Shown here: piece after piece, positions 26,113 through 34,877 of the stretch
Position numbering within the stretch: position 1 is the first letter of the stretch
Layout: every line of letters starts with the position of its first letter
NCBI GenBank assembly: GCA_016184455.1
Contig: JACPCS010000119.1
Coordinates: 1 to 64,000 of the forward strand
Source of the DNA: Acidobacteriota bacterium
Lineage (GTDB): Bacteria > Acidobacteriota > Vicinamibacteria > Vicinamibacterales > UBA2999
DNA: 64,000 bases
Direction of reading: 5' to 3'
The notes under the pieces: model-generated
The model's database searches: none
Seen by the model: only the letters and a program-made list of their open reading frames with translations
What the model was told of the DNA's origin: nothing
Translations under genes and position numbers: made by a program

Positions 26113-28248
26113 GTGCGCGACTGGCTCGACTCCCGCACGGGCTTCCGCGCCCTGATCCGACACCTGCTCGACGAACCGCTCCCGAGCGGCGTCGGCTGGT
26201 GGTTCGTCACCGGCAGCACCCTGCTGTTCCTGCTCGCCATGCAGCTCGTGACGGGGCTCGCGCTCGCCTTCTTCTATTCCCCGTCGCCCGACTACGCGTA
26301 CGACAGCGTGCGCTTCATCGTGGAGCGCGTCACCTTCGGCCGCGTGCTGCGCGGCCTCCACTCCTTCGGCGCGAGCTTCATCGTCGTCGCGGCCCTCGTG
26401 CACATGCTGCGGGTCGTCGCGTTCGCGTCGTACAAGAAGCCGCGCGAGGTGAACTGGATCGTCGGCGTGCTGCTCTTCCTGATCATCCTGGCCTTTGCCC
26501 TCACAGGCTACCTGCTGCCCTGGGATCAGAAGGCGTACTGGGCGACGACGGTCACGATCAACGTCGCGGGCAGCGTGCCGATCGCCGGCGGCTTTCTCAG
26601 CGGACTGCTGAAGGGAGGCGCCGACCTGGGCGCATTGACGCTGATGCGGTGGTACGCGGCGCACGTCCTGCTCCTGCCGGCGTGCCTGATTGCCTTCACG
26701 ATCGCCCACCTGTACCTGATGCGGCGGCACGGCATCTCAGGCCCATTGAAATCGACGACCGGTCCGTCGACCCCGTTCTACCCGTATCACGCGGTGAAGG
26801 ACACCTTCGCGGTCGCGCTCGTCTTCGCCGTGCTGCTGGCGGTGGCCGTCGTCTTCAATGCGCCGCTCGAGAACGCAGCAGACCCGACCGATGGCGCGTA
26901 CGTGCCACGCCCCGAGTGGTACTTCATGAGCCTGTTCGAGCTGCTGAAGTACTTCCCGGGGCGGCTCGAACCGGTGGCGACGGTGCTCATTCCCGGCCTG
27001 ATCATCACGCTGCTCCTCCTGCTGCCGTTTCTCGACCGCCGCGCCGAGCGGGAGCCGATCAGGCGACCGGCAGTCATCGGCAGCTTCGTCGTCGTGCTGG
27101 CCGGCGTGACATTCCTCACGGTACTCGGCGTCCGGAGCACGCCGACATCCTCGTCTGCGGCGCAGCAGGCAACGGGCCAACCCGCCGGGGCCGCGGGCGC
27201 ACCCGTGATGGTCGAGGACGTCTTCAAGAACGTGCAGGCGCTCAAAGGACTCACGGTCGACGAGTTCATGGGAACGATGGGGCTGATGTCGGCATCGCTC
27301 GGCCTCTGCTGCAGCGACTGTCACCCGGGTGCCGGCACCGAGAGCGTCAAGTGGGAGGACGACAGCAATCCGAGAAAGCGCACGGCCCGGCAGATGGTCT
27401 TCATGATGCAGGCGATCAACCGCGACAACTTTTCCGGTCGTCAGGTGGTGACGTGCTGGACGTGCCACCGCCTCCGAGACGTCCCCGTGCAGACGCCGCG
27501 CCTCGACAACCTCTACAGCGAGGCGATCACCGAGCTCGATGACGTCGTGTCGAGAGGCAACGGCGTCCCGCCGGTGACCGATGTCCTCGACCGGTATGTT
27601 CAGGCGATTGGCGGCGCCGAGAAGGCGGCAGGCATTACCAGCATCGTGGCGACGGGGAAGGTCGAGGCATTCGGGAGCTTCGGCGGCGGCGGCCACTTCG
27701 AGTTCTACGCGCAGGCGCCCGACAAGCGGGCCATGCACAGCCATCTGCCGAGCGGAGAGAGCGTCCGCACCTACGACGGCCGTACCGGGTGGTTCGCGAT
27801 CCCGCTGGCCGTGGTGCGCAAGTACCCGCTGAGCGGCGGCGAGCTCGACGGGGCGCGGCTCGACGCCCTGTTGACGTTTCCGGCGCGGATCGCGCAGTCG
27901 CTCACGGGGCTGCGCGTCGGGCCGAGGACCGAGGTGGCGGGGCGCGGCGTGTTCCTCGTGCAGGGGAGCGGCCCGAGAGGATCATTCGCAAGCCTGTACT
28001 TCGATCGCGAATCCGGCCTGCTGGCACGCGTCGTCCGCTATACGCCGTCGCAGATCGGCAAGGTGCCGACGCAGGTGGACTATGAAGACTATCGTGACGT
28101 CGGCGGGATCACGTTCCCGCACCGGTGGACGTACACGTGGCTGGACGGGCGCGACACGTTCGAGTTTGCCGACGTCCGGTTCAATGAGCCGATCGACGCG
28201 GCGAAGTTCGGCGAGCCCGCGCTGCCCCCGGATCCGCTGAGGCGATGA
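26113..28248 (+). CDS. Cytochrome b fused to a two-CxxCH domain and a lipoprotein-sorting-like domain
   Basis: A 711-residue fusion. Residues about 1-330 are cytochrome b with two heme His pairs: H-S-F-G-A-S then H-M-L-R 14 apart, and H-V-L-L then H-L-Y-L 15 apart as in b6. It has the Qo motif P-E-W-Y and extra C-terminal helices as in long or fused b6/subunit IV types. Residues about 370-470 carry F-K-N-V-Q-A-L-K-G-L, then C-S-D-C-H and C-W-T-C-H, like the reaction-centre-cytochrome-c-type proteins common in Acidobacteriota. Residues about 490-705 resemble the LolA/outer-membrane lipoprotein-sorting fold (Y-D-G-R-T-G-W, Y-F-D-R-E-S-G-L-L, Y-E-D-Y-R-D-V-G-G-I-T-F-P). It starts with GTG 3 nt after the Rieske gene, forming a quinol-oxidising module. 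Confidence 0.93.
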   Translation: MRDWLDSRTGFRALIRHLLDEPLPSGVGWWFVTGSTLLFLLAMQLVTGLALAFFYSPSPDYAYDSVRFIVERVTFGRVLRGLHSFGASFIVVAALVHMLRVVAFASYKKPREVNWIVGVLLFLIILAFALTGYLLPWDQKAYWATTVTINVAGSVPIAGGFLSGLLKGGADLGALTLMRWYAAHVLLLPACLIAFTIAHLYLMRRHGISGPLKSTTGPSTPFYPYHAVKDTFAVALVFAVLLAVAVVFNAPLENAADPTDGAYVPRPEWYFMSLFELLKYFPGRLEPVATVLIPGLIITLLLLLPFLDRRAEREPIRRPAVIGSFVVVLAGVTFLTVLGVRSTPTSSSAAQQATGQPAGAAGAPVMVEDVFKNVQALKGLTVDEFMGTMGLMSASLGLCCSDCHPGAGTESVKWEDDSNPRKRTARQMVFMMQAINRDNFSGRQVVTCWTCHRLRDVPVQTPRLDNLYSEAITELDDVVSRGNGVPPVTDVLDRYVQAIGGAEKAAGITSIVATGKVEAFGSFGGGGHFEFYAQAPDKRAMHSHLPSGESVRTYDGRTGWFAIPLAVVRKYPLSGGELDGARLDALLTFPARIAQSLTGLRVGPRTEVAGRGVFLVQGSGPRGSFASLYFDRESGLLARVVRYTPSQIGKVPTQVDYEDYRDVGGITFPHRWTYTWLDGRDTFEFADVRFNEPIDAAKFGEPALPPDPLRR

Positions 28249-28250
28249 GG

Positions 28251-28311
28251 GCCGGCTGAAGCCGGCCGCTACGTACGAGTAGGTGGTACGTAGTGTCCGG
28301 CTTTAGCCGGA
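28251..28311. repeat. Composite palindrome 1
   Basis: Arms 28251-28276 and 28286-28311 are inverted copies (about 22 of 26 pairs). Each arm also holds its own short hairpin (GCCGGC-TGAA-GCCGGC and TCCGGCT-TT-AGCCGGA). It lies between the convergent cytochrome b fusion and the next exported-protein gene, so it could terminate both. Confidence 0.75.
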
Positions 28312-28316
28312 CCTTC

Positions 28317-29123
28317 CTATTTGGGGACGGCGTCCTTGTACTTCTCGCTGTCCTGATCGAACCGGCAGTCCCATTCGAAGACTTCGGCCTGCGGGTCGAT
28401 GATGCGGTAGAGCGGCATCGTCATCTTCCACGGACGCGTGAAGACCTTCGGGTCCTCGATCGTGGCTTCGTACCGGATGTGGTCGCGGTCGATGAACGAA
28501 TACCGCTCCACGACGTGCAGCTCCTCGCTGTGGAAATTTCCGGCGTGATCGAGCCAGCTCCGCTCATCCAGCTTGCGGACGTCGACCACGAGCGTGTCGC
28601 CCTCCCACCTGCCGCGGGAGTCACCCATCCAGAAGTCGGGCCAGCCCTTCAGCCACTCGCGTGACCGGCCGGCGAGGTCGATCGTCCGCACCGCCCGCGC
28701 GAACTGATACCGGATGCCGATCAGTGCCGGGTTCTGCGAAATCTCGAACGGGTACGGCATGTACGTGGCCCGCGGCACGCCGGGCAGCAGACACTTGGCG
28801 AAGGCGGGATCCTCGGTGGCACGGTTCGCGAAATTCTGCTTCTTCTGCTCCAGCGCCTCGGGCTTGTACGGGATCTCGTTCCCCTCGACGACCCCGCGGC
28901 CCGGCGGCACGCCGACGGTGCCGAAGAGCGCTGCGGAATGATCCTGGAGGTCCCACGCCGCCGTGCTCAACGCCTGCCAGATGCCGCTGAAGTCGGGTTT
29001 GCCGTCAGACGTCCGCGGCACCTGAGTCGCCGCCGCGGGCGGCCGGGTCTGTGCGAATGCGAGAACGGCGGACAGAAGGATTCCGACGCCCGTCACGAGC
29101 ACGAATCTTCCAGATGGTCTCAT
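28317..29123 (-). CDS. Exported acidobacterial D-G-K-P-D-F-S-G-I-W family protein
   Basis: 268 residues with a signal peptide ending near A-F-A-Q. The mature start P-R-T-S-D-G-K-P-D-F-S-G-I-W is a hallmark of a large exported family expanded in Acidobacteriota, always without known activity. The C-terminal module G-D-S-R-G-R-W-E-G-D-T-L-V-V-D-V, H-S-E-E-L-H-V-V-E-R-Y and E-D-P-K-V-F-T-R-P-W is shared with 29136-30053, 47882-48826 and 63601-64000. It is part of a co-directional set with a DUF6152 gene and a TonB receptor, suggesting it handles the imported compound. Confidence 0.82.
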   Translation of the reverse strand: MRPSGRFVLVTGVGILLSAVLAFAQTRPPAAATQVPRTSDGKPDFSGIWQALSTAAWDLQDHSAALFGTVGVPPGRGVVEGNEIPYKPEALEQKKQNFANRATEDPAFAKCLLPGVPRATYMPYPFEISQNPALIGIRYQFARAVRTIDLAGRSREWLKGWPDFWMGDSRGRWEGDTLVVDVRKLDERSWLDHAGNFHSEELHVVERYSFIDRDHIRYEATIEDPKVFTRPWKMTMPLYRIIDPQAEVFEWDCRFDQDSEKYKDAVPK

Positions 29124-29135
29124 CGCCCCCGCACC

Positions 29136-30053
29136 CTAGAAACCGAAGATGTTCTGCATCGAATAGCTGCCTTCGTGGCACGTCATCTCCGGCGACAGCT
29201 CCTCGTCCTCGTTGGCAGGGTAGAAGAACCCTGCCGACTTGACGGGCCGGGTGAACGTCTTCGGATCGTCGTACGTGAGGACGAACGTAATCAGCCTGTC
29301 CGACACCACCGTGAACTGCTCCGTGAGATGCAGCTCCTGACTGAAGGGCGGGAATGTATTTCCCACCCCGAAGTAGGCCCGTCCATCGAGATTCGTGGTA
29401 TCCACGGTGAGGACGTTGCCTTTCCACCGGCCGGTTGAATGACCGCCGAAGAAGCGTATGTTCGGGCTCGGGTGGGGACGGCCGTCGGTGTAGAAGACGC
29501 GGGTGTGGTGGTTCGCCTCGAAGAACATCGCCATCTGGCCGGGCCGCTGCACGATGTTGACGCCTCCGCCCGCCCAGGGCTGTGGCGGCGCACAGCGCAC
29601 GCTCAGCTCGAGGTAGGCGAGCGACTTCGCCGGGCAGCACATGTTCCTGGCGTAATCGAGCCGCCGCGCGCGCCCCTCCTGGGTGTAGGGAAGCACCCGA
29701 TCGGCCGGGTCGATGATGCCCTGCGGCGGACGCGGGTTCGGCATGTACTTCGGCACACGGGGCTCCGCCACCTCGCCGCCCGGGCCGGCAGCGACCGGGC
29801 CCTGGCCGAAGCCCTGCGGCTCCGAGAGCACACCAAAGGCCTTCAGCTCGCTGTCGGGCGGATTTGCCTCGTTGAGACCGCCGCCGACTCGCATCCATGT
29901 GCCGTGAATGTCAGGCGATCCATCCGGCAGCCGCCTGATCGCCGGCTTGGCCGCTGCCTGAGCCGATTGACCGACGGCGCGCAATGGCAGGCTCAATGAC
30001 GCGGCGGAGACTGCCAGGGCCGCCGCCCCGATGACGAAGAGGCGCACGTTCAT
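29136..30053 (-). CDS. Exported acidobacterial family protein (D-G-S-P-D-I-H-G-T-W)
   Basis: About 305 residues from ATG 30053, which has GGGAGG upstream. A signal peptide ends near A-V-G-Q. It shows the family pattern L-P-D-G-S-P-D-I-H-G-T-W near the N-terminus, S-T-G-R-W-K-G-N-V-L-T-V-D-T, H-L-T-E-Q-F and Y-D-D-P-K-T-F-T-R-P-V. There are several Cys residues (M-C-C-P-A-K, V-R-C-A, T-C-H-E-G). It sits between its paralogue and DUF6152, all on the minus strand with short gaps. Confidence 0.82.
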   Translation of the reverse strand: MNVRLFVIGAAALAVSAASLSLPLRAVGQSAQAAAKPAIRRLPDGSPDIHGTWMRVGGGLNEANPPDSELKAFGVLSEPQGFGQGPVAAGPGGEVAEPRVPKYMPNPRPPQGIIDPADRVLPYTQEGRARRLDYARNMCCPAKSLAYLELSVRCAPPQPWAGGGVNIVQRPGQMAMFFEANHHTRVFYTDGRPHPSPNIRFFGGHSTGRWKGNVLTVDTTNLDGRAYFGVGNTFPPFSQELHLTEQFTVVSDRLITFVLTYDDPKTFTRPVKSAGFFYPANEDEELSPEMTCHEGSYSMQNIFGF

Positions 30054-30063
30054 GACGGCCTCC

Positions 30064-30462
30064 CTAGTTGGGGGCGTTCTTGAACGACGAGACGGCGAAC
30101 AGGTCGCGGCCGTCCGGCAGCCTGACCTGGAATGCATTGCCCACCGGCCCGCCCGAGCGCGCGCGGAAGCCGCTGATCGTCACCGCCGTGCCCGGCTTGA
30201 TGTCGTCTCTCGACCAGCCGGCGCGCAGCAGCGCGTTCGGCGCGCCCATTTCGAATCGCCAGGCCACCACCTTGCCGTCGGCGTCCTTGACGCTGACGTG
30301 AAGCCAGGCGTGTGGATTGGTCCACTCCACTTTGGTGATCTCGCCCAACAGCTTGATCGGCTTCGCCTGGTCGAACTCCGCCGAAAAGGCGTGGTGGGCA
30401 CGAAGCGAGGCGGCTCCGAGCAGCAGCGCCGCCACGACGACGAGCAATCCTGTCTTACGCAT
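30064..30462 (-). CDS. DUF6152 exported protein
   Basis: 132 residues. The signal peptide ends L-R-A, and the mature protein would begin H-H-A-F-S-A-E-F-D. The core has W-T-N-P-H-A-W-L-H-V-S-V-K-D-A-D-G and W-R-F-E-M-G-A-P, which define DUF6152. Two His at the predicted mature N-terminus and N-P-H are conserved in the second copy at 47455-47865, which suggests a copper-type metal site. The gene is the first after the TonB receptor in the same direction. Function unknown. Confidence 0.88.
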   Translation of the reverse strand: MRKTGLLVVVAALLLGAASLRAHHAFSAEFDQAKPIKLLGEITKVEWTNPHAWLHVSVKDADGKVVAWRFEMGAPNALLRAGWSRDDIKPGTAVTISGFRARSGGPVGNAFQVRLPDGRDLFAVSSFKNAPN

Positions 30463-30487
30463 GCTGACCTCCGGGATATGACTCGCG

Positions 30488-33400
30488 CTAAAAATCGATC
30501 TGCGTCCCGATCTGGAAATACCGCGCCTGCAGGATCAGCGTCGGACGCTGCCACCGGTTGGCGGCGGGATTCGAGCTGAACCTCGTCGTGATCGTCTGCC
30601 AGTCGTTTGAATTGAGGACGTTGTAGATGTCCAGCGACAGCTGCACGCGCGCGTCGCCCGACGAGCGCAGGACCTTGGCGACGCGCATGTCGAGCTGCTT
30701 GGTATGGCCGCCGAGCACGCTGAACGGCTTGAGCAGCTCGAGCGTCATGGTCGCGTTGGGACCGGCGGAAAGGTCGCGTCCGAGCGAGGGCCGGATTTCG
30801 GCGTTGGTCGCCACGTAGTCGGCGGTCATCGACGTGAGCGCGCCCTGGCTGGCCGGCTGCGGGACGGCCTGGTAGGTCCCGCTGACGCTCAGGCCCCACC
30901 ACGGCAGCTGATACACGCCGTACCCCTTGTACAGGGCGAGAAATGGCGGCACGACCTCGCAGTTGGCCGTGGGACTCTGCGCGTTCGTCCCTGTCGGCGT
31001 CGCCGGGCTCACGACGGCGGTGGGCGTCAGGTACACGACCGGCGCATCGACAACGAAGCATTGGCTGGTCGTGATGCGGCCGGTGCTCAGACCCGCAAAC
31101 AGCGTCAGGCCCCTGCCACGCCAGTTCACCGACGCGTCGACGCCGTTATAGATCTCCGTCTGCTTGCCGTAATGCTTCGCAAGGCGCACGAGGTTCTGCG
31201 ACTGTCCGACCTTCGCCGGCTTGAGGTCGTAGAAGCCGCAGATCTGCTGCCCGGCAACCGGCAGCCGTGAATCGTTCCGCGGCGCGGTGATGCAGAACGG
31301 ATCGTAGTCCTCCGGGCCCACGAGCTGGTTGTCCACGACGCTGAAGTTGCCGTACCAGCGGCGGAAGTACGAGACGTCGACCGACGCGCGGTTCGCGATC
31401 TGGCGCTGGACGCCCGCGCTGACGCTCCAGTTGTACGGCCGCACGCCCCAGCCTTCGAGCACTTCCTTGTCGAACCGGGTCGCGTTCGGGTTGACCTTGC
31501 CAAAGTTGAGATTCGACAGCGGGCCGCACTCGTTGTTCGCCGCCGGATTGCTCCAGGTGCAGTCGGGATAATAGTTGCGGTTCGTGTCGGTCCACGCGCG
31601 CGTCGCCTGGTTCACCGACGTGTTCACCGGGTTGACGTTCGACGCGAGGCTGCCGCCCGAAATGTAGCGCCCGACCGTCGCCTTCACCACCGTGCGGCCG
31701 TCGCCGAACAGGTTGTACGACAGGCCGAGGCGCGGGTTGATGTCCTTCCAGTTCGGCACGTTCTTCACGGCCGCGAAATTGCGCTCGGGCACGAACGGTC
31801 CCGCGGCGAGGTGCTGCTCCGGGACGGCGGCATTCAGGTAATCGAAGCGGATCCCATAGTTGATTGTCATGCGGCCGGTCGCCCACGAATCCTGCGCGAA
31901 GATGCCGAGATCGGCCTTGATGTCGTTGCGCTGCTCGATCGGCGTCGCGAAGAGCGTCACGCGGCGCGGCACGCCGTTCAGGAAATTGAAGTTCATGCTG
32001 CCATTGACGTCCGTGTTGTTGTACGTCGGCCCGTTGCCGCGGACGCGCATCATGAACCCCGCCTTGTAATTGTGGGTGCCGGTCACGTAGGTGGCCGACG
32101 AGCGCACCGTGATCGGGTTGTCGAAGTTGTGGCCGTACACTGTCGACGCGCGATAGATCTGCCCGGTCGAGTCCTCGGTCACCGAGATCACGTCGAAGCC
32201 GACCGCCGGGTCGATCTGCCGCCGCTCGTCCCAGTCCTGCTCGTAGGACATGAACCCGGTGTCGAGCAGCAGCCGGTTGCTCACCGGCACGCGCCAGACC
32301 GCGGTCCAGATCGCATTCGGATAGAAGGGCGTGTACGTCGTGGCTTCCGGGGACACATTGGCCGCGGCGCGCCGCCGGGGCGTGATGCGGCGGTCCTTCT
32401 CGTAGCTGAAGTTGAACTTGTTCCGCGGCGTCGCCTGCCACGTCAGGCGCCACGCGTAATTGCGGTGGACCTGCGTGTCAGACCCCTGGCGCGTCTTGTC
32501 GGGGACATAGACCCACGCCAGCGGGTCCGAGTTGTAAAAGTGATCGGCGACGTACTTGTTGATCTCGTTGTTGCGATACGCGACGTAGAACCAGAGCTTG
32601 TCCTCCATCAGCGGGCCGCCGCCGCTCGGGTTGACATCCCACGTGTGCTTCAGCCGGTTGACCGCCGTCAGCCCTTGATTGATGTACTCCTGTGAGAGGT
32701 TACTGTTCGACAGGTCTTCGTTCGCGTAGAACGCCATGACGTTCCAGTTGAACGTGTTGCCGCCCTCCTTCGGAATGGCGTTCATCCACACGCCCGAGTA
32801 CTGCGCCTCCGCGTCGCCGCCGTCCGTGCGCACGCTGACTTCCTGGACGCCCCCCTCGTTCATGTAGAACGTCACCGCCTGACCGCCGGCCGACCCGCGG
32901 CGATCCGACATACCGTCGATGGCGCTGTTGGTCTCGCTGATGCGGCTTCCGTGCACCGAGAGGCTGCGCGACTGCGGGCCGTCGATATTCAGACCGCCCA
33001 CGACGGCGGGAATCGTCTGGGCCAGACTCTGGATCAGCCGGTTGTTCGGCAGGCTCGCCAGCGCCTCCTGGTCGAACACGGCGCTGCGCGTCGTGCTCTG
33101 CACGTCGACGAGCGGCGCCTCCCCGCTCACGCTGATCGTCTCCGCGAGCTCGCCCACGGTCATGTCCGCGTTGACCGTCGCGGTGAAATCGGCCCGCAGC
33201 TCGAGATTCTCGACGCGGACGGTGTTGAACCCCGGCAGCGCAAACGTGACGGTGTAGATGCCCGGTCGCAGGTCCACGATACGGTAGACCCCGGCGGAGT
33301 CGGTCACGACGGACCGGACGCGTTCGATGAGCGCAGGGCTTGCCGCTTCAACCGTCACCCCCGGCAGGACCGCCCCCGTCGAATCCCGAACGACTCCGGC

Positions 33401-33496
33401 CAGTGCACTCTGGGAGGTCTGCCCGTGCGCACGATCGGGCAGGAACAGCAACGCCACGACAGCCACGTACAGGAGGAACAGACGCCGAAAGGTCAT
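30488..33496 (-). CDS. TonB-dependent receptor, Oar-like
   Basis: 1002 residues. A signal peptide (cleavage near A-H-G-Q) precedes a carboxypeptidase-regulatory domain at about 25-115 (G-V-V-R-D-S-T-G-A-V-L-P-G-V-T-V-E, Y-R-I-V-D-L-R-P-G-I-Y). The plug region has S-L-P-N-N-R, and a large barrel ends in Q-I-D-F. It moves a substrate across the outer membrane using TonB. The minus-strand genes that follow (DUF6152 and two D-G-K-P-D family proteins) make it the head of an uptake and processing unit. AGGAG precedes the ATG. Confidence 0.93.
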   Translation of the reverse strand: MTFRRLFLLYVAVVALLFLPDRAHGQTSQSALAGVVRDSTGAVLPGVTVEAASPALIERVRSVVTDSAGVYRIVDLRPGIYTVTFALPGFNTVRVENLELRADFTATVNADMTVGELAETISVSGEAPLVDVQSTTRSAVFDQEALASLPNNRLIQSLAQTIPAVVGGLNIDGPQSRSLSVHGSRISETNSAIDGMSDRRGSAGGQAVTFYMNEGGVQEVSVRTDGGDAEAQYSGVWMNAIPKEGGNTFNWNVMAFYANEDLSNSNLSQEYINQGLTAVNRLKHTWDVNPSGGGPLMEDKLWFYVAYRNNEINKYVADHFYNSDPLAWVYVPDKTRQGSDTQVHRNYAWRLTWQATPRNKFNFSYEKDRRITPRRRAAANVSPEATTYTPFYPNAIWTAVWRVPVSNRLLLDTGFMSYEQDWDERRQIDPAVGFDVISVTEDSTGQIYRASTVYGHNFDNPITVRSSATYVTGTHNYKAGFMMRVRGNGPTYNNTDVNGSMNFNFLNGVPRRVTLFATPIEQRNDIKADLGIFAQDSWATGRMTINYGIRFDYLNAAVPEQHLAAGPFVPERNFAAVKNVPNWKDINPRLGLSYNLFGDGRTVVKATVGRYISGGSLASNVNPVNTSVNQATRAWTDTNRNYYPDCTWSNPAANNECGPLSNLNFGKVNPNATRFDKEVLEGWGVRPYNWSVSAGVQRQIANRASVDVSYFRRWYGNFSVVDNQLVGPEDYDPFCITAPRNDSRLPVAGQQICGFYDLKPAKVGQSQNLVRLAKHYGKQTEIYNGVDASVNWRGRGLTLFAGLSTGRITTSQCFVVDAPVVYLTPTAVVSPATPTGTNAQSPTANCEVVPPFLALYKGYGVYQLPWWGLSVSGTYQAVPQPASQGALTSMTADYVATNAEIRPSLGRDLSAGPNATMTLELLKPFSVLGGHTKQLDMRVAKVLRSSGDARVQLSLDIYNVLNSNDWQTITTRFSSNPAANRWQRPTLILQARYFQIGTQIDF

Positions 33497-33575
33497 TTTC
33501 TCTCCTCGTCAGGTTCGCGTTTTCGGCGCGATTGCCCAGTTGCCGGGCGCGATGCTAGCACGGATAATCGGCGCC

Positions 33576-34334
33576 ATGCGACTGCTCCTGCTGTCCGGCG
33601 CCCTCGCGTGCGCGTTCGCCTCGTCAGCGTTTGCCGAGGAGCTCACGGTCTACGCGGCCGCCGGCGTGAAGGCGCCCTTCCTCACGCTGGCCGCCGGCTT
33701 CGAGAAAGCCACGGGACACCGGATCGACGTCGTGTTCGACACGGCGGGCGCGACGAACACGCGCTTCCTTTCGGACCCGGCCGCCACACTCCTCATCACG
33801 ACGGACGCGCTCATTGCCGAAGGGGAGAAGAACGGACGCCTGACCGACGGCGTCAGCTACCGCCTGGGCGACACGGTGGCGGGCCTTGCCGCGCCGCCGG
33901 GGTCGGTGAAGCCGGACATCTCGACGGTCGAGAAGCTGAAGACCGCGCTGCTCTCGGCTCGCCGCATCGCGTTCTCGGACCCGGCGCGCGGCGCCACGGT
34001 CGGCACGCACTTCATGAAGATGATCGAGTCGATGGGCGTCAGAGACGAGGTGCTCGAGAAGGCCACGCTCGCGCAGGACGGCGTCGAGACAATGCGCCTC
34101 GTGCTGGAGGGGACGGTCGACCTCGGCGTCACGCAGACGAGCGAGATCGTCCAGGCGAACCGTGCGGCGCTCGTCGGTCCCTTCCCGAAGGAATTCGACC
34201 TCGCGACGACCTATTCACTGTGGCATCGCGCGGGCGCGTCGGCGGCCGTGAAGGACTTCGCCGCGCTGCTCACCGGCGCGACCGGCCGCGCGGCGCTGGC
34301 CGAAGAGGGCCTCCGTACCGCGGCCGCGCGATAG
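33576..34334 (+). CDS. ModA-like periplasmic substrate-binding protein
   Basis: 252 residues from ATG 33576 (an upstream in-frame extension overlaps the divergent receptor gene and is rejected). A signal peptide ends A-F-A. The mature protein opens E-E-L-T-V-Y-A-A-A-G-V-K-A-P-F, the typical start of molybdate/tungstate-type binding proteins, followed by D-P-A-R-G-A-T-V-G and L-G-V-T-Q-T-S-E-I. No permease or ATPase gene is adjacent, so it is an orphan binding protein; the ligand may not be molybdate. Confidence 0.85.
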   Translation: MRLLLLSGALACAFASSAFAEELTVYAAAGVKAPFLTLAAGFEKATGHRIDVVFDTAGATNTRFLSDPAATLLITTDALIAEGEKNGRLTDGVSYRLGDTVAGLAAPPGSVKPDISTVEKLKTALLSARRIAFSDPARGATVGTHFMKMIESMGVRDEVLEKATLAQDGVETMRLVLEGTVDLGVTQTSEIVQANRAALVGPFPKEFDLATTYSLWHRAGASAAVKDFAALLTGATGRAALAEEGLRTAAAR

Positions 34335-34401
34335 CGCGTTCGCGCCGCGGCCGCCGCCGCGTGGATCGCGCTCCATCTCACCTCCTTGTCAGGCGGCCAT
34401 C

Positions 34402-34863
34402 CTAAACGATCTGCACGACGACGCCGTCCGGATCCTTGATGTGGAACCCGAACTGGACGTTCTGCTGCGGCGTCAGCCCGTGCTGCTTCAGCGCGTCGGT
34501 GACCGTGTCTCTGTTGAAGTTCTCGACGCTGATGGCGAAGTGATCGGTGACGCCCGACGGCCCCTCGTGGCGGAGGGAGACGATCGTCCGCTTCATGCCG
34601 AGGCGAAGGATCTGGTTCGGCTTGTCCTCGCTGACCGGCGTCATCCCGAAGACGCGCTCGTAGAACGTGGCCGAGCGCTGCAGATCGTTCACGAGAATCG
34701 ATACGTGGTCGATCCCCGTCCCCCGGAGGCTGCCGGTCTGTGCGGCCGCCGCATGCGATGCGCCCGCTGCACCGACGAGCGCCGAGAGCCCCTGAACGAG
34801 CTGACGGCGTGTCACCGCGCCGCGCTCGAAGCGGCGCACCAGGTCGTGAATGATCGGCTCCAT
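34402..34863 (-). CDS. Exported VOC (glyoxalase/dioxygenase fold) protein
   Basis: About 153 residues from ATG 34863 with GGAGG upstream. The N-terminal T-R-R-Q-L-V-Q-G-L-S-A-L-V-G looks like a Tat-type signal. The VOC domain reads G-I-D-H-V-S-I-L-V-N-D-L-Q-R-S-A-T-F-Y and ends D-P-D-G-V-V-V-Q-I. The metal ligand positions (His near the start, Glu-like end replaced by Gln) look partly altered. It is downstream of the sulfatase in the same direction with a 14-nt gap. Confidence 0.87.
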   Translation of the reverse strand: MEPIIHDLVRRFERGAVTRRQLVQGLSALVGAAGASHAAAAQTGSLRGTGIDHVSILVNDLQRSATFYERVFGMTPVSEDKPNQILRLGMKRTIVSLRHEGPSGVTDHFAISVENFNRDTVTDALKQHGLTPQQNVQFGFHIKDPDGVVVQIV

Positions 34864-34877
34864 CGGACCTCCGATAC

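Noticed and set aside
26113-28248. Possible photosynthetic reaction-centre locus
   Set aside because: Only the cytochrome-c-like domain resembles that family; no reaction-centre, antenna or pigment genes are present, and such domains are common in non-phototrophic Acidobacteriota.
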